Below are positions 1 through 11,759 of a DNA stretch of 64,000 nucleotides, one piece after another. The stretch spans positions 376,880,687-376,944,686 of the forward strand of contig JAUMIR010000001.1 of assembly GCA_030847615.1 (NCBI GenBank), written 5' to 3'. Position 1 is the stretch's first letter. The number at the start of each line of letters is the position of its first letter. The notes beneath the pieces are model-generated. The model had not been told where the DNA came from. It saw only the letters and a list, made by a program, of their open reading frames with translations, and made no database searches. The position numbers were made by a program, and so were the translations under genes. This stretch comes from Gambelia wislizenii. Its lineage: Eukaryota > Chordata > Lepidosauria > Squamata > Crotaphytidae.

Positions 1-3000
1 GAAGACCCAAGCCTACAATTGGAGTCAGCTGAGACTGGAAATGGAGTGGGGGAAGAAATTGGAGTTGTGCTGGGGAAAGGGAGGTATGGTTGGAACGGAG
101 TGAACAGATGTTACAAAAGAAGGTGGGATCGCTGTTTGTTAGCTATCCCACCTTCAGTTCACCCTGTTGCCCGGAATGGATTGGAGAGCGTACCCACCAT
201 TCCACAGAACCTTACTTTGCTCCTTTGCAATGCCAGGTCATTTAAAAAAAAAAACCCGCACATTATTTACGATTTTCTTTTGGATGAGGTTGCTGACCTG
301 GCTTGCTTCACAGAAACCTGACTGGGAGAGGATAGTGCTATCACGTGGACGCAGGCCCTCCCAGCCAGGTATTCTGTCAGTGAGCAGGTGAGGGGAAGTG
401 GGCGGGGGGAGGAGTGGCTCTGGTTTATAAGAATAATCTGACTTTGACCAGGATACCTGTCCGGTACACAGTCCACTTCGAGTGTATGTACCTTAGCCTA
501 AGGACCGGGGACAGTTTGGGGATTCTGCTAGTATACCAACCACCCCATTGTCTAGCAGACTCCCTAACCGAGCTGACAAAACTAGTCTCAGAGTTGCTGT
601 TGGAGTCGCCCAGACTTTTAGTTTTGGGCGACTTCAACATTCCACTTGATACCAGTTTGACAAATCTGACTGGTGTGGCTCAGGAGCTCATGGAAACCAT
701 GACAAACATGGGCCTATCCCAATTGGTCGTCGGGCCCACACACTGTGCGGGTCATACCCTCGATGCGGTCTTCAGTATGGAACAAGAATATCCATGAGTG
801 GAGGTTCTTAAAACTATTGCATTGTCATGGACGGATCATTTCCTGGTCAAGACTGAATTAAGAGTCTCTTCCTGCCCCACTGGGGGGGGGTGGACCCATT
901 AGAATGGTCCGCCCCCCAAGGCTAATGGAACTAATAGGATTCCAGAAAGCCTTGAGGGTTTAATTTTTCGTAACACTGGTGACCCTGTCAAAGCTTTGGT
1001 TAATACCTGGAACACCGACCTTACCAAGGCTATTGACACGATCGCTCCCAAGCATCCTTTCCAACCCACTCCAAACCATAAGCCATGGTATGCATCAAAG
1101 CTTAGGAAAATGAAGTGGGTTAGACAACGACTAGAGAGCAACTGGCAGAAAACTCGACTCTTATCCAACAGGACTCATCATAGGAACTTTCTTTGGTCCT
1201 ATCGAGAGGCAATACGTGCAGCACAGAGAACCTTCTCCTCTGAACGTACTGCGTCTGCAGAGTCCCGTCCAGCAGAGCTATTAAGGGTGGTAAGGGAGAT
1301 GATGCAGGTTATACCTGCACAGAACCCATTGCTTAGCCCAACAACGGCCTGCTGTGATGCGTTTAACAGCTTCTTTGCAGATAAAATCTCTCAGATAAGA
1401 GCCGACTTAGATGCCAGTATTTTGACAGAAACAATTGAGGAGGTGTCCAGCAACTCCGTTGATGTCAGTTTACTGGATCAATTTCAATCTGTGAGTACTG
1501 AGGACATGGACAAGCTACTTGGGAGAATGAGGAAGACGACCTGCCCTCTCAATCCTTGCCTTTCATGGCTGGCCATCCAGGGGTGTGTGTGCCTTGATGG
1601 TGTTCCTTAAAGACATCATCAATGCATCCCTCAGGGAAGGGTTTGTTCCATCCTGTTTAAAGGAAGCAGCGGTTAGGCCGCTCCTGAAAAAACCTTCCCT
1701 GGAAATCTAGACCCATTTCAAACTGGCTTTGGGATGGGATTTGGAGTTGAGACTGCCATGGTTGCCTTGACCAATGACCTGCGTCTAAGCATCGAGAGGG
1801 GTAGTGTGACCCTGTTGGTGCTTCTAGACCTCTCAGTGGCTTTCGATATGATAGATCATAGTATCCTCTTGGATCGCTTGAGTGGGTTAGGAATCGGAGG
1901 CACTGCACTCCAGTGGTTCTGGTCCTTCCTCTTGGGCAGGTCCCAGAGTATGCTGCTTGGGGACAGCTGCTCCAGTAGAAAGGAGCTTACTTGTGGTGTT
2001 CCGCAAGGCGCCATCCTGTCCCTGATGCTGTTTAAGATCTATATGAAGCCGTTGGGATATTTGGAGTTATGGGGATGAGTGTTATCAGTACGCTGATGAC
2101 ACCCAGATCTATTGCTCCTTGTCCCGATTGTTGGCCTCGAATTCCGATGGCATCTCTCCTCTTAATGACTATCTTAAAGCAGTAATGGGCTGGATGAGGA
2201 AAAACAGATTGAGATTAAATCCGGACAAAACGGAGGTGTTCACGGTAGCGGCCCCGAAACCAGGAGATGGGTTGCAACCTCCAGTCCTGGATGGGGTAAC
2301 GCTCTCCGTTAAGGACTGTGTTCCCAGTCTGGGTGGTGCTCCTTGATTCATCACTTCAGATGACTAATCAGGTGAATGCAGTGGTCAGGAGCGCCTGTTA
2401 TCAGCTTCGCCTGATACACCAGCTGCGCCCTTTCCTGGAAGTAAGGGACCTCGAGGCTATGGTGCATGCACTGGTAACCTCTTGTCTAGATTTCTGCAAT
2501 GCTCTCTACATGGGACTACCCTCGTGCTTGGTCCGGAAACTTCAGCTAGTACAAAATATGGCAGCCAGAGTTGTCTCGGGAACATTTCGGAGAGACCATA
2601 TAACTCCAGTATTAAAATCTCTCCACTGGCTGCCTATCAGTTTCCAGGCCCAGTATAAGGTGTTGGTTATTACCTTTAAAGCACTAAATGGCTTGGGTCC
2701 AACTTATCTTTGGAACTGCCTCCTCCCGTACAATCCTCCCTACTCACTCCGGTCTTCTGGGAGGAATTTGCTTCAGCCACAAAAATCTAGGCTGTCTGCA
2801 ACCTCCCAGAGGGCCTTTTCGGTAATTGTCCCCAAGTTATGAAATGGCCTGCCGAATGAGATCCATCAGATGACGAGCTTGAGTAGCTTTAAAAAAGCAC
2901 TAAAGATGGATCTCTTTCGGCAGTCCTTTCCTGATTAGATCCCAGCCTCAGGAGCTGCGTCTCCTGGCCTCTTTTAGTCTTGCTGGCTGTTGATTTTTGT

Positions 3001-3190
3001 ATTTTTTTAAATGTGATTTTAGTTTAGGTGGTTTTTAATTTTATACTAGTTAAATATCTTTTTATGGGGGAGGTTGGGTGTGTGTGGTGCTTAGGGATTT
3101 TAGTCAGCATTGTTGTATTTTAATTGTTGTAAGCCTCCCCGATTATTTTTAACAGAGGGGCGGGGTAATAATAATAATTAATAATAATAA
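1..3190 (+). mobile_element. L2-clade LINE, decayed, open at window start
   Basis: A degenerate L2-type non-LTR retrotransposon. The frames read in order as an apurinic-type endonuclease (LLVLGDFNI around 620-650, GPTHCAGHTLDAVF around 735-775), a linker (HKPWYASKLRKMK), reverse transcriptase (LLDLSVAFDMIDHSILLDRL around 1825-1880, GVPQGAILSLMLF, YADD at 2089-2100) and the C-terminal segment LKSLHWLPISFQAQYKVL. Stops and frameshifts break it, e.g. after 797 and around 1610. Around 1700-1730 the fingers region is missing: the PLLKKPSL motif runs almost directly into the later FQTGFG motif. The 3' UTR ends in (AAT)n at 3167-3190. It is not a host gene. Confidence 0.88.
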
Positions 3191-3196
3191 TTTAAT
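3167..3196 (+). repeat. (AAT)n tail of the L2 element
   Basis: Short run of AAT/ATA units directly after the LINE 3' UTR, as expected for simple-repeat tails of L2-type elements. Confidence 0.75.
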
Positions 3197-3970
3197 TTAG
3201 CTAACACTGAGTTCTAATCTGAATAACAACACAAACACAAAATTGCCACCTGCTTGGTAACACAAGGAAGATTGCCTGACAAGCAGCATATTACCAAGCT
3301 CTCATCTGAGTGCCCTGGTAGACTCACCAGAAGAAAATGAATAAATGATGTCACAATACAAAATATAGTACAGAAACACAAGAGTCAGTGTTTGAGGGAA
3401 CTTCTGTCTTACATGGACACAGTCTGTTGAAATAGAATTCCCAAAAATGTGCCCTGAAGAACTATTTTGGCAGTTCTTGAGTATTGAGTCTTACAAGATT
3501 AAATGGTCTACATATTTGAACTTGAGTATTCATACAGCAGATCAAATAGGACAGTGAAATGTTATAACCAGGTAAAATTCCATGAGGCATGGGGATAGCT
3601 GTTTCTGTGGGCCAAAGCTTTACAGATCACGTCATTCTATATTATATAATCTTTCAGTGAGAACTCTATATTAATCTGGAGACATGTTCCAAGCTACCAC
3701 ATCAAAACAGATCCAAGAATAAGCAGTCTGAGATATGGCTGACCCTCTCTTGCAAATTAATCAGATAAAATAAATGATCAGGCCAAACTGGACTATCAAG
3801 ACTTCTGTGCAGTTGAGCCTCCCTATCACATTTTGAATCAGAAGTGTACTGAATGATCAAGCACAGATTTAAGATACCTGTTGCCGTTGAGCCTTCCTGG
3901 GAGTAACTAAGGTTGCATGCAATCTTTCCTGTGCACATTTACTTGGGAGTAAAGCTACACTGTACAACAC
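3197..3970. other. No gene seen
   Basis: AT-leaning sequence without a long frame or a recognisable repeat. It is presumed upstream intronic or intergenic DNA relative to the DCDC1-like exons. Confidence 0.5.
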
Positions 3971-3974
3971 ATAG

Positions 3975-4317
3975 CAGATTTTCAGATGGGGGAAATAACC
4001 CCCATGGAAATTGGGAGAGAAATGGGGCTGTTCCGCTGCCAGCACTCCAATTTGCACCCCCCCCCATCCTTCTCCCGGTCTCCATTTGTTTTCCCTCCCT
4101 CCTGCTTGCATTTTCCTTCCGCTATTTTCCGCTATTTTTTTTACTAACGAAGAACTTTTGTTAGTAAAAAATAGCGGAAGGAAAATGAAGCAGGATGGAG
4201 GGAGAATGAAGGGAGGTCGGGAGAAGGATGGGGGTGTGTGAAACGGAGTGCTGGCAGCAGAACAGTCCCGTTTCTCTCCCCATCCCTGCAGGGATTATTT
4301 CCTCCATCTGAAAATCT
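3975..4317. repeat. Foldback MITE, copy A
   Basis: About 340 bp that folds on itself. The left end reads CAGATTTTCAGATGG and the right end is complementary (CCATCTGAAAATCTC). Inner arms pair ATGGGGCTGTTCCGCTGCCA with TGGCAGCAGAACAGTCCC, and the centre pairs CGCTATTTTTT with AAAAAATAGCG around 4130-4177. CATAG occurs just outside both ends (3970-3974 and 4318-4322), a possible target duplication. Arms resemble those at 5224 and 47626 in the GGGGCTGT-CGCT-ACAG block, so it belongs to the same loose family. It has no coding capacity. Confidence 0.75.
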
Positions 4318-5223
4318 CCATAGAGGATACTTCTAAATAGACATCGTGCTTGTAAAAGATCATAGACAAGGCTGATTGAATGATGATGGAAGAGGAACTT
4401 GCTCTACTCCTAACCATGCCCTCAGACACTATGATAGCTGTTGTGATAGTCTAACTGGATTCCATGTCACAGCAAGAAGTAGGCTGTGCTGCCCACAATG
4501 GTCTAGGAAACTTTTGAACTAATTTAGAGGTATTTCACTGTGCCAAGAATAGTTTTACATCCCAAAGTAAGAGAACAGAGAAAAGAACATGCAGTTTCTG
4601 TTTTGATTCTAGGTTGGGTTGGTGAAAGTGTGGCTACCAATTTTATTTTATTTTTTTGTACTCTCCAAGCCCCTTCCAGATTTCCCCAAGTCATCTCGCC
4701 ATCCTAATATGTAATGTAATGTAATGGGAGGGGCATTCCAGAATTGCCCCAAACACCTCAAAACTTCCCCCAAGCATGGTGGTTTACTTTTGTCCAAACA
4801 ACCCACAATTTTTTTTTTAAATAAAGCAGTCAGAATTGATACAAAACACAGGAAGTTAAAAATGGAAGTGATAGCCAGTCACTTCCAGGTCATATTTTTG
4901 GCTGATTTTTGGACAAATCTGTAGCAGTATAGCCCGCTAGGGGGGCATAGGGCCAAAACTGTCTCCCACTGCAGATACCCATTCTGTGTGGCAGGAAAAA
5001 ATCTGGAGATGAAAGATCTACTACAAGACAACTCAAGAGTCCTTCATGAATGCATAGCATCCACAAAATATTTTCTTTTTTCTGTAATCATTGTTTGCCC
5101 TGGGCTTATGTTCTAGAACTAGTTTCTCTCAGTAATTTAGAGATTTGGTGCTTCAGAATAGAATGACCTTTTGTGTGTTGTAGGCAGACTATTATATTTG
5201 TATAGGAGAGCAAGCATGATGTA

Positions 5224-5395
5224 GGACTTTTTCAGACGGGGAAAACCCCCAAGGAGGCTGGGAGAAGAACGGGGCTGTTGCGCTTACAGAGCCCCATTTC
5301 AGACAGCCCCATCCTTCTCTATCCTCCTCCTGACCTTCTCCCAAACTTCCCCCATGCTGCGGGTGCCATTTTTTATTGACAGAGGTTTTATTGTC
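5224..5395 (+). repeat. Foldback MITE, left half only (copy B)
   Basis: Starts GGACTTTTTCAGACGGGG and continues with AACGGGGCTGTTGCGCTTAC and a CCCCATCCTTCTC arm, closely matching the left arm of the copy at 47626-47942. The complementary right arm is absent, so this is a truncated copy. The sequence then runs into unrelated DNA and a DIRS fragment. Confidence 0.65.
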
Positions 5396-5559
5396 TTCGA
5401 GTCTGCTGTCCCCTGGGATTGCCACGTCTGTAGTCCAGGCTTGCTTTTTCTCAACCACAGTTATGTCTGGCATATTAAGTTCTATTTTTTTTGGTCAGTT
5501 TTATTCTTAAAGTTCCATAAGATTTTTACGTCAGCATTTTGGACAACGTGTTCAGGCTT

Positions 5560-6230
5560 ATGTTTCCACAAGTTCTTCCTGGTCTCTGTGGCTCACACAT
5601 ATGGAATTCGCTGTACATGTGCAGATCATCCTCAGAAACTTCTAGAGCTAGTTCTCTTTGGCTGAAGGCCCCTCTCTCTGCACTGCACATGCTCAGTATG
5701 GTTCCTGCTCAGACCCCTTCAATTATCTTTTGTCAATCTTCACAGCTGCATCATGGGGAACTTTACTGTGTTAGCTACTCTTCTTTGGCATCTTTTTTTC
5801 AATTTTTCTCCTGGTTTATGGCACCTACTTCAAGAGGTGTATCTCCTGCAGTAAGAATATCCCCCAGACAGACAGACAGACATTCCAAGTGTCTCCTTTG
5901 CTTGGGGGAGGCCTACGTTTTGATAAGTGCTCTCATTATGAAGCCTTTTCCCACCAGGCCCATTGAAACAGCAAAACCCCTCTTTGGGAGTTGGATATCA
6001 ATATTGCTGACCTTGCTGCCTAAAACAGGCCTCTTTTCACAGCCTCTGTAGTCCTTGTCTTGCATATTTTGGCACGATCAGCTCCATTTTCTGACATACT
6101 GATGGATCATGTTGGTACTGATAAGACTCTCTCCTCTCATCAGGGAGCTTCAGTAGTGTCAACTTTAGATTTGACCAAACCCTGCACAAGGCATTAGGTG
6201 CCACTGCTGCTCTGTGCACCACTCAAACAC
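5560..6230 (+). mobile_element. DIRS retrotransposon left-end fragment with gag remnant
   Basis: The block from about 5570 (TTCCTGGTCTCTGTGGCTCA, CATGTGCAG, TTCTAGAGCTAG) resembles the left terminal repeat of the DIRS element at 57496 (TTCATGGTCTCTTTGCTTCA, TTCTAGAGCTGAG). The following frame contains DRHSKCLLCLGEAYVLISAL, which fits the Cys/His cluster of DIRS gag proteins, then PFPTRPIETAK. RT, RNase H and recombinase regions are missing, so this is a 5' fragment. A 170-codon frame at 5539-6051 is this remnant, not a host gene. The right border is approximate. Confidence 0.6.
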
Positions 6231-7170
6231 TGGTTTCAGAGGGAGATTTCTTAATCCAGAATTGATATTAGTGGTATATGGTGGACTGCAGTGGAGAGGG
6301 GGAGATTGCAACTTCCTAGTTCCATGGGATTCTGCTTTGCACCAGCAGAATTCCACCAGTGGATATTACTGTTGAATTTAAGATGACTTCATCTTAAAAA
6401 AAAAAGTGTTTGTTTTTATTATAAATTGATTTAAACATTTCAAAGAGAAACAAATACAAGAGTTTTAATGCAAAGCCCTATCCACAACTCTCTGCATAAT
6501 TAGTTTTGATGGCTTTACTCCCTGTGTTAAGTCATTGGCATCAGATCTTGGTTGAAAAGTAAATATTGCTATACCGCTTTGTTGCTTATATTACTTAGGA
6601 AGGGGGGGAGGAAACCCTAAGTATATTACAACAATATTGTCAAGATGTCGATCTCAGTGTGAGAGTAATCAAACATCCCTGCTGGTGCTTGTTTGTCTGT
6701 TGATTCTATTTCCAATTTATTTTTTTAGGGTTCTGTAGTTTTTCTTTGGCTTTTACTCTTTAGCTGATACACAGACAAGCTTCTTAGGTGGTCTGGGTTG
6801 CTGTTTTAACCAACATGGTCCCGAATATTGGAAAACCCCATGTGTCAAGGCCCTTGAATAGTGGTATTAATTTATAGTATACTTTTTATAGTATTTTATT
6901 AGGAGAGCATCCTCATTTCTGACTCTTCTGTACTGATTCATGATTTCTGCATACTGAAATGAACTTCTCCATATATTTTATTATAAAGCCAAGGTGATAT
7001 TTTAGTCTTAAACGGTTGCACTTCCTTTATATCTGTTAGTGGTTCTCAGTGCTGCAGTGTGCATTTTATAGTCAAGTTCTAATCTGTATTTAAGCAGTGT
7101 GTCGATGTCTAATTCATATAAACCATTTACTGATCAAATTAAGTAGGCTGAGGAAGTGCAGAGACCCAAA
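6231..7170. other. No gene seen
   Basis: AT-rich DNA. Only short homopolymers (for example around 6394-6420) and no repeat I can name. Confidence 0.45.
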
Positions 7171-7213
7171 TACTGTTCATGCCACATCTCTCAATGGAGA
7201 GGCAGTGGGGTAG

Positions 7214-7396
7214 GTTAAGACTCCTAGTCCAAAGGAGAGGTACAGCTTGAGCTCCGAGGCATTAGAGAAGAGCATTGACAACTTAGTAATAGAAGAATTA
7301 GAGCTGGTGAAACACTTTGCTGTGATGCCAGTCCCAGAGCAGGAGGACATTTTATCCAATGTATACTCTTTCCAAATTCAGATGTCACATTTTTGA
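7214..7396 (+). pseudogene. Unassigned 60-codon open frame, possible gene fragment
   Basis: Between a TAG at 7211 and a TGA at 7394 there is an open frame containing KTPSPKERYSLSSEALEKSI, then DNLVIEELELVKHFAVMPVP and EQEDILSNVYSF. The composition (acidic, with few rare residues) looks more protein-like than the surrounding AT-rich DNA. There is no start codon, no good acceptor and no match to any family I recognise. It could be a processed-pseudogene fragment, an unknown repeat ORF or chance. Phase continuity with the DCDC1 exons could not be shown. Confidence 0.25.
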
Positions 7397-7399
7397 TTT

Positions 7400-8574
7400 C
7401 CCCAATCCTGGGTTTGGAAAATCAGGAAGTTTCTGTGCGTGATATGACACACACACATACTCATACATTTGATATGCTTGTTTTAATATCCAAACCATGA
7501 ATGTTATTAAATTCATGAAATTTAGGAAAATCCTTTTCTGCATTAAATATAGCTTGTCTAATTCAGCCATCATGACAAACTGTGATAAGAAAAACAGGGA
7601 AAAAGAAGAAAATCAATCTGCTAGAGTTAGAATGTGAAGATTAACAAAACATTTTCCATCCTTAAAATCATGTGGAAGAGAAATCTGAATTGTGTTGTTC
7701 TCTGTTCAAGGATGCAATTCTAAACACAATTACTAGGGAGTAAGCACCACCATTATTATCACAACAAATATTATTAAAATGGGTTAACCACTTTTCAGTA
7801 TGAAAATATTTTGAACGTAAGTTACTGTACCTGTAAAACAGGCACACCCACACAAATGATGAATAAGTGATAAAACAGAGAAAAACATGTATACGGTTAA
7901 ATAGCAATGCACACAGCTCAGCAGTAAAAATTCAGCTAAAAGCCTGGGTGTATAGATAGGTCTTTCCTTGACACCAAAATCTCTTCAGCAACTGTATATG
8001 AAGAGGGAGGATATGTGCAGAGTTTTATATGTCAAGATAGGCATCCTGAGCTTGGCTTCATAGCATATTGGCAACTGGTGCAGCTCCTCAGAAATGATGT
8101 AACACAATTCTAGTAGGCTGTCCCACTTCGCTGCTAGTTTTGCATTAAAAATAAAATTATTTGGAGGTCCTTTATTGTAGACCAATGTAGACTGCATTGC
8201 ATTTATCCCGTTTTGAGATTACTAGTGATCATTGTGGTCATTTTGTCCTTGTCTTTTGAAATAACAACAATAACAATAAAAGCAACAACATCTATCAGCT
8301 TTATTTATATCACACCTTTCACCCAAAATTGAGACTTAAGGTGCCATACACTGGAACTTACCATTGAGTAAACATGAGTAGGGTACCATTGTCTTTTACT
8401 TGTGCCTGGCAAACTTTAATCAGTATCAAATTCAGACAGCAGAGTAGCCAATTTGAATGCTACCAACTTGAGTTCAAATGTTCAGAACAACAGAGTGAAA
8501 GCAAGTGTGCAATACATAGACTTTTTGTAGTGATCTCATTATGGACTAATATTAGCAAGAAGAGACAGAAATGC
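7400..8574. other. No gene; sparse old repeat ends
   Basis: Mostly featureless. Around 8295-8350 a CTTTATTTATATCACACCTTT-like segment resembles the 3' ends of widespread amniote non-LTR or SINE copies, and 7703-7745 resembles a short fragment of an interspersed repeat also hinted at 46590-46690. Both are too decayed to classify. Confidence 0.4.
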
Positions 8575-8577
8575 TTA

Positions 8578-9149
8578 GGGGTTGTCCACACATTGAAAAT
8601 ACTCCTCACAGAATACACTCAGAAAATGAGCTGTCTTAATGGGATCCTGCACTGCCTCATTGTATTGGGAAGGAGGGGGGCCAAAAAGAGGAAAAACTAC
8701 GTGAGAAAAACCTTCATGGCTTTTCCCAACTTTTAAAAAAAACTCCAGTGATATGCGCATTTTCACTCATTAAGACAAGCAATATGACATGAATCGCTTC
8801 CCCAGGCAGGACACAGTTCAAACCTGATTGGATGGATGAGCACAGGGGGCGGGTCTGTGTTACAGGGCAAGCACCCAGTGCTGCCATAAAATGGAGGCTT
8901 GTGCTATCTTTTTTTCTCTTTTTCTTTTTGTGAAAGGTGGAATATCACTTGTGCATACTATAAAAATAGTTAAAAAAAACTTTGGCGGGGGCAGATTTCA
9001 AAATGCAAGTAACCCACTCACGGCTGCCATCTCAGCTACAGGCATGCAAAGTTTAGGGGGACTGTAAAACCATTAAGACAGGTTGCAGCTGCTGTGACTT
9101 GCTATTACTATGGCCCAGTCCATTTTTTTCCCTTCGTGTAGACAAGCCC
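8578..9149. repeat. PIF/Harbinger-like MITE
   Basis: 572 bp. Terminal inverted repeats are GGGGTTGTCCACAC on the left and GTGTAGACAAGCCC on the right, whose complement is GGGCTTGTCTACAC. TTA flanks both sides (8575-8577 and 9150-9152). TWA target sites with GGG-starting ends are characteristic of PIF/Harbinger elements. No transposase frame is present, so it is non-autonomous. Confidence 0.7.
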
Positions 9150-9152
9150 TTA

Positions 9153-10777
9153 GACTGTAGGCTCTTTAACAGCAGAGGAAATCCTTGCACCACCTGGTAA
9201 AACACTCATTGACAACTTCTTGCACTACCAAGGCCAATCTGTCTATCCGCACCACTTGACAACCCATGTTTCTCCCCCCTCACACGCATACACCACAACA
9301 CCCTAGCACTTCTGTGTCTGAGTTGTGACATGCCAGAAGGTGAAGCATTCCTTTCTTCAAGGCTCTGGCCATCTTGGTTCTCAATATCCTCAGAATATCA
9401 TGTTGTTCTCAAAATATCATGTCACCCAATGACATTCTGAGGAGGTAAAGATGACAGTTGCCTGGAGCCTCAGCCATGCCTCACTCCATAGTGCATGGCC
9501 CTCATCACTTACTATTCAGTTTTGGTGCTGAGAATTGCTAAATGTTTGCCCCATTGTCAAGATCTAATGGCTTCACTGAAGTTTTTGTATTTCTGTGTTA
9601 AATGCATTCTGTGTTAAGTACTTTACTACCATTCTGTTACTGTTTACTACCATTCTGTTACTGTTTAATTAAATCAAAAGAAGAAAACAACAGTGATCTG
9701 GAATGAGAATCCTAAACAAACCTATTTGGACATAAGCAATCCTGGTTTTACTGGGACTTGTTTCATTTAATTTGCAATGTTATTATTTATTATAAAGTGG
9801 GTTCTACTTAAGTAGTATCGTCCCAACCAGAGGCAAGAATGACAGAGGTTAAAACATTAAAGGTGTATGCCATGAATGTTTAATGTTGTTATTCCTTACA
9901 TTTTAACATAGTCTAAGACTTCTACAAAAGAAAGAGCCAAGCATCAGTTCAGCTTGAGTACTATCATTCCCCTTTATTTTTGTGTGTTATTATTTCTCTC
10001 TTCGCTTCTCTGCACTTGGGTGGGAAATTGTTTTGGCTGTAATATAGGAAATAGGTACTGCTCAGTGGCTCTTAGTATAACACCTACTGTGAGGTTTAAC
10101 AGAACTTTTAACAGTTTGTTTAGTAGTGGTGGAAGAACTAATGTTGCCCTTGTGTGTTGTCACTGATTTTTCTCAGGTTGGCACCTGGCACTGAAAACAT
10201 GCTAGTCTATAGAGATGCTTTGTTCTGCTGAGCCTTACCATCTCTAAACACAGCAGAAATTAATAGCAAAAAGTAATAGTGGTAGTTTTCTTTTTATAAT
10301 CTCAGCTCTGACAAAAGTCTCCAATAATGGATCTAAAGTGTAGAATAAGAGTGTGGTCTCAAATATTAGGTGGTTCCATATTCCCAGATAGGAGCAGGTA
10401 TTATTTAGGTTAGTTGATGGTGGTTTCTTCTTTCTTGTGTTTGTTACAGTGGTGGCTTTCTTTCTAGGTTCATTTACCAAAGAGGTGTTGGTGTTAATCT
10501 GTTGTACCAAAAGCAGAAAAGCTTTGACATACTCAAGATGGGAAGAAAATATTATAGATTGAGTTTTTGTGGACTACAGTCTACCTCATCAGTTGCATCA
10601 CAGCATACAAAAAGTAGAAATATGCATATTTCCAGTTTTTTAAAAATTTGTAACCTCTTCAAGTCTCATACTGGAAATTTCTTAGTTCCAGAAGGTAATT
10701 ATGAAATTTCAAAGGAAAGCAATATAGCCTACCTACTATTTATATATAATATAATGCAAAAATACTAACCTTAATAT
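9153..10777. other. No gene seen
   Basis: A direct duplication of about 20 bp (TACCATTCTGTTACTGTTTA) occurs at 9628-9667. Otherwise there is AT-rich unique-looking sequence with only short frames. Confidence 0.45.
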
Positions 10778-10779
10778 TA

Positions 10780-11109
10780 CAGTACAATCCCCATATCCAC
10801 AAGAGATGCATTCCCAGACTTATCATGGATATTGGAAACCATGGATAACAGCGAACCCTATTAAAATGAATGACTTCTAGCCCAAGCATACCATAGAGTC
10901 CTGCTAGAGGACCTTGAGGATGCCTAGATAGAACACCTCTCTAGGCATCTTCTAGGTTCTCCAGTGAAACTCTATGGTTAACTTCTGGTGGAAGCATACT
11001 ATAGAATCACACTGGATGACTTAGAGGATGCCTAGAAGACCATGTTTTTCTTCAGACATGGGTAAGTTAATCTACAGATACAGGTCCTGTGGGTATGGGG
11101 ATCATACTG
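10780..11109. repeat. Tigger-like MITE, copy 1
   Basis: 330 bp with ends CAGTACAATCCCCATATCCA and GGGTATGGGGATCATACTG (imperfect inverted repeat), flanked on both sides by TA (10778-10779 and 11110-11111). The interior contains GGATGCCTAGA and AGCATACYATAGA blocks shared with the copy at 62804. TA duplication and CAGT...ACTG ends with GTATCCAC-type motifs are typical of Tc1/mariner, Tigger-group elements. It has no coding capacity. Confidence 0.75.
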
Positions 11110-11759
11110 TATATCATTATATAATAAAACTATTTTATTCACCCTGTAAGTAAAAGCTTTCTAAGTGTTCTGTGCACTTCGTCTTTAAGGTTGCTCTGCA
11201 CAGAGGCTTTTCCTTGTCTCTTCTTCAGTCAGTTATCTGCATAGAAAATGTAGTAATTCACAGGCTGTAGTATACTGGCTAGAAAGACTACAAAGAAACA
11301 GAAGTAATATGAGTGCAAAAAGTGCACTTATTTGCAGTTAATACTCATCCTAGACTGGTAGTAATGCAATGTAGTACATACTGGAGCCTGGGAAGTTCCC
11401 TAAGTGTATATGCTCTAGGAATGGCTTCATTTGTTTTCATACTATGTGAAACATATGTTATGGCTTCATTTGTTTTCATACTATGTGAAAGGTGTTTCCC
11501 ATCAAACACCTTTCCCATCAAACTGTTTGTGGCATTCCAATTGAGTAGATTGAACTAATGGGAATTATCTATATGACTATAACACAACCTTTGATATCAA
11601 ACATTACTAGCCCATAAGTTTAGGTTGTTGTTGTTGTTATATGGCATATGACTGGTTTCACGGTGAAAGTACTTATTTTAGGCATTAATATGATTTTTTT
11701 TTTTTAAAAAAACGTACTTTTTACTCCTCAGTTTTAGGAAAAGACAGATTTTTTACAGG

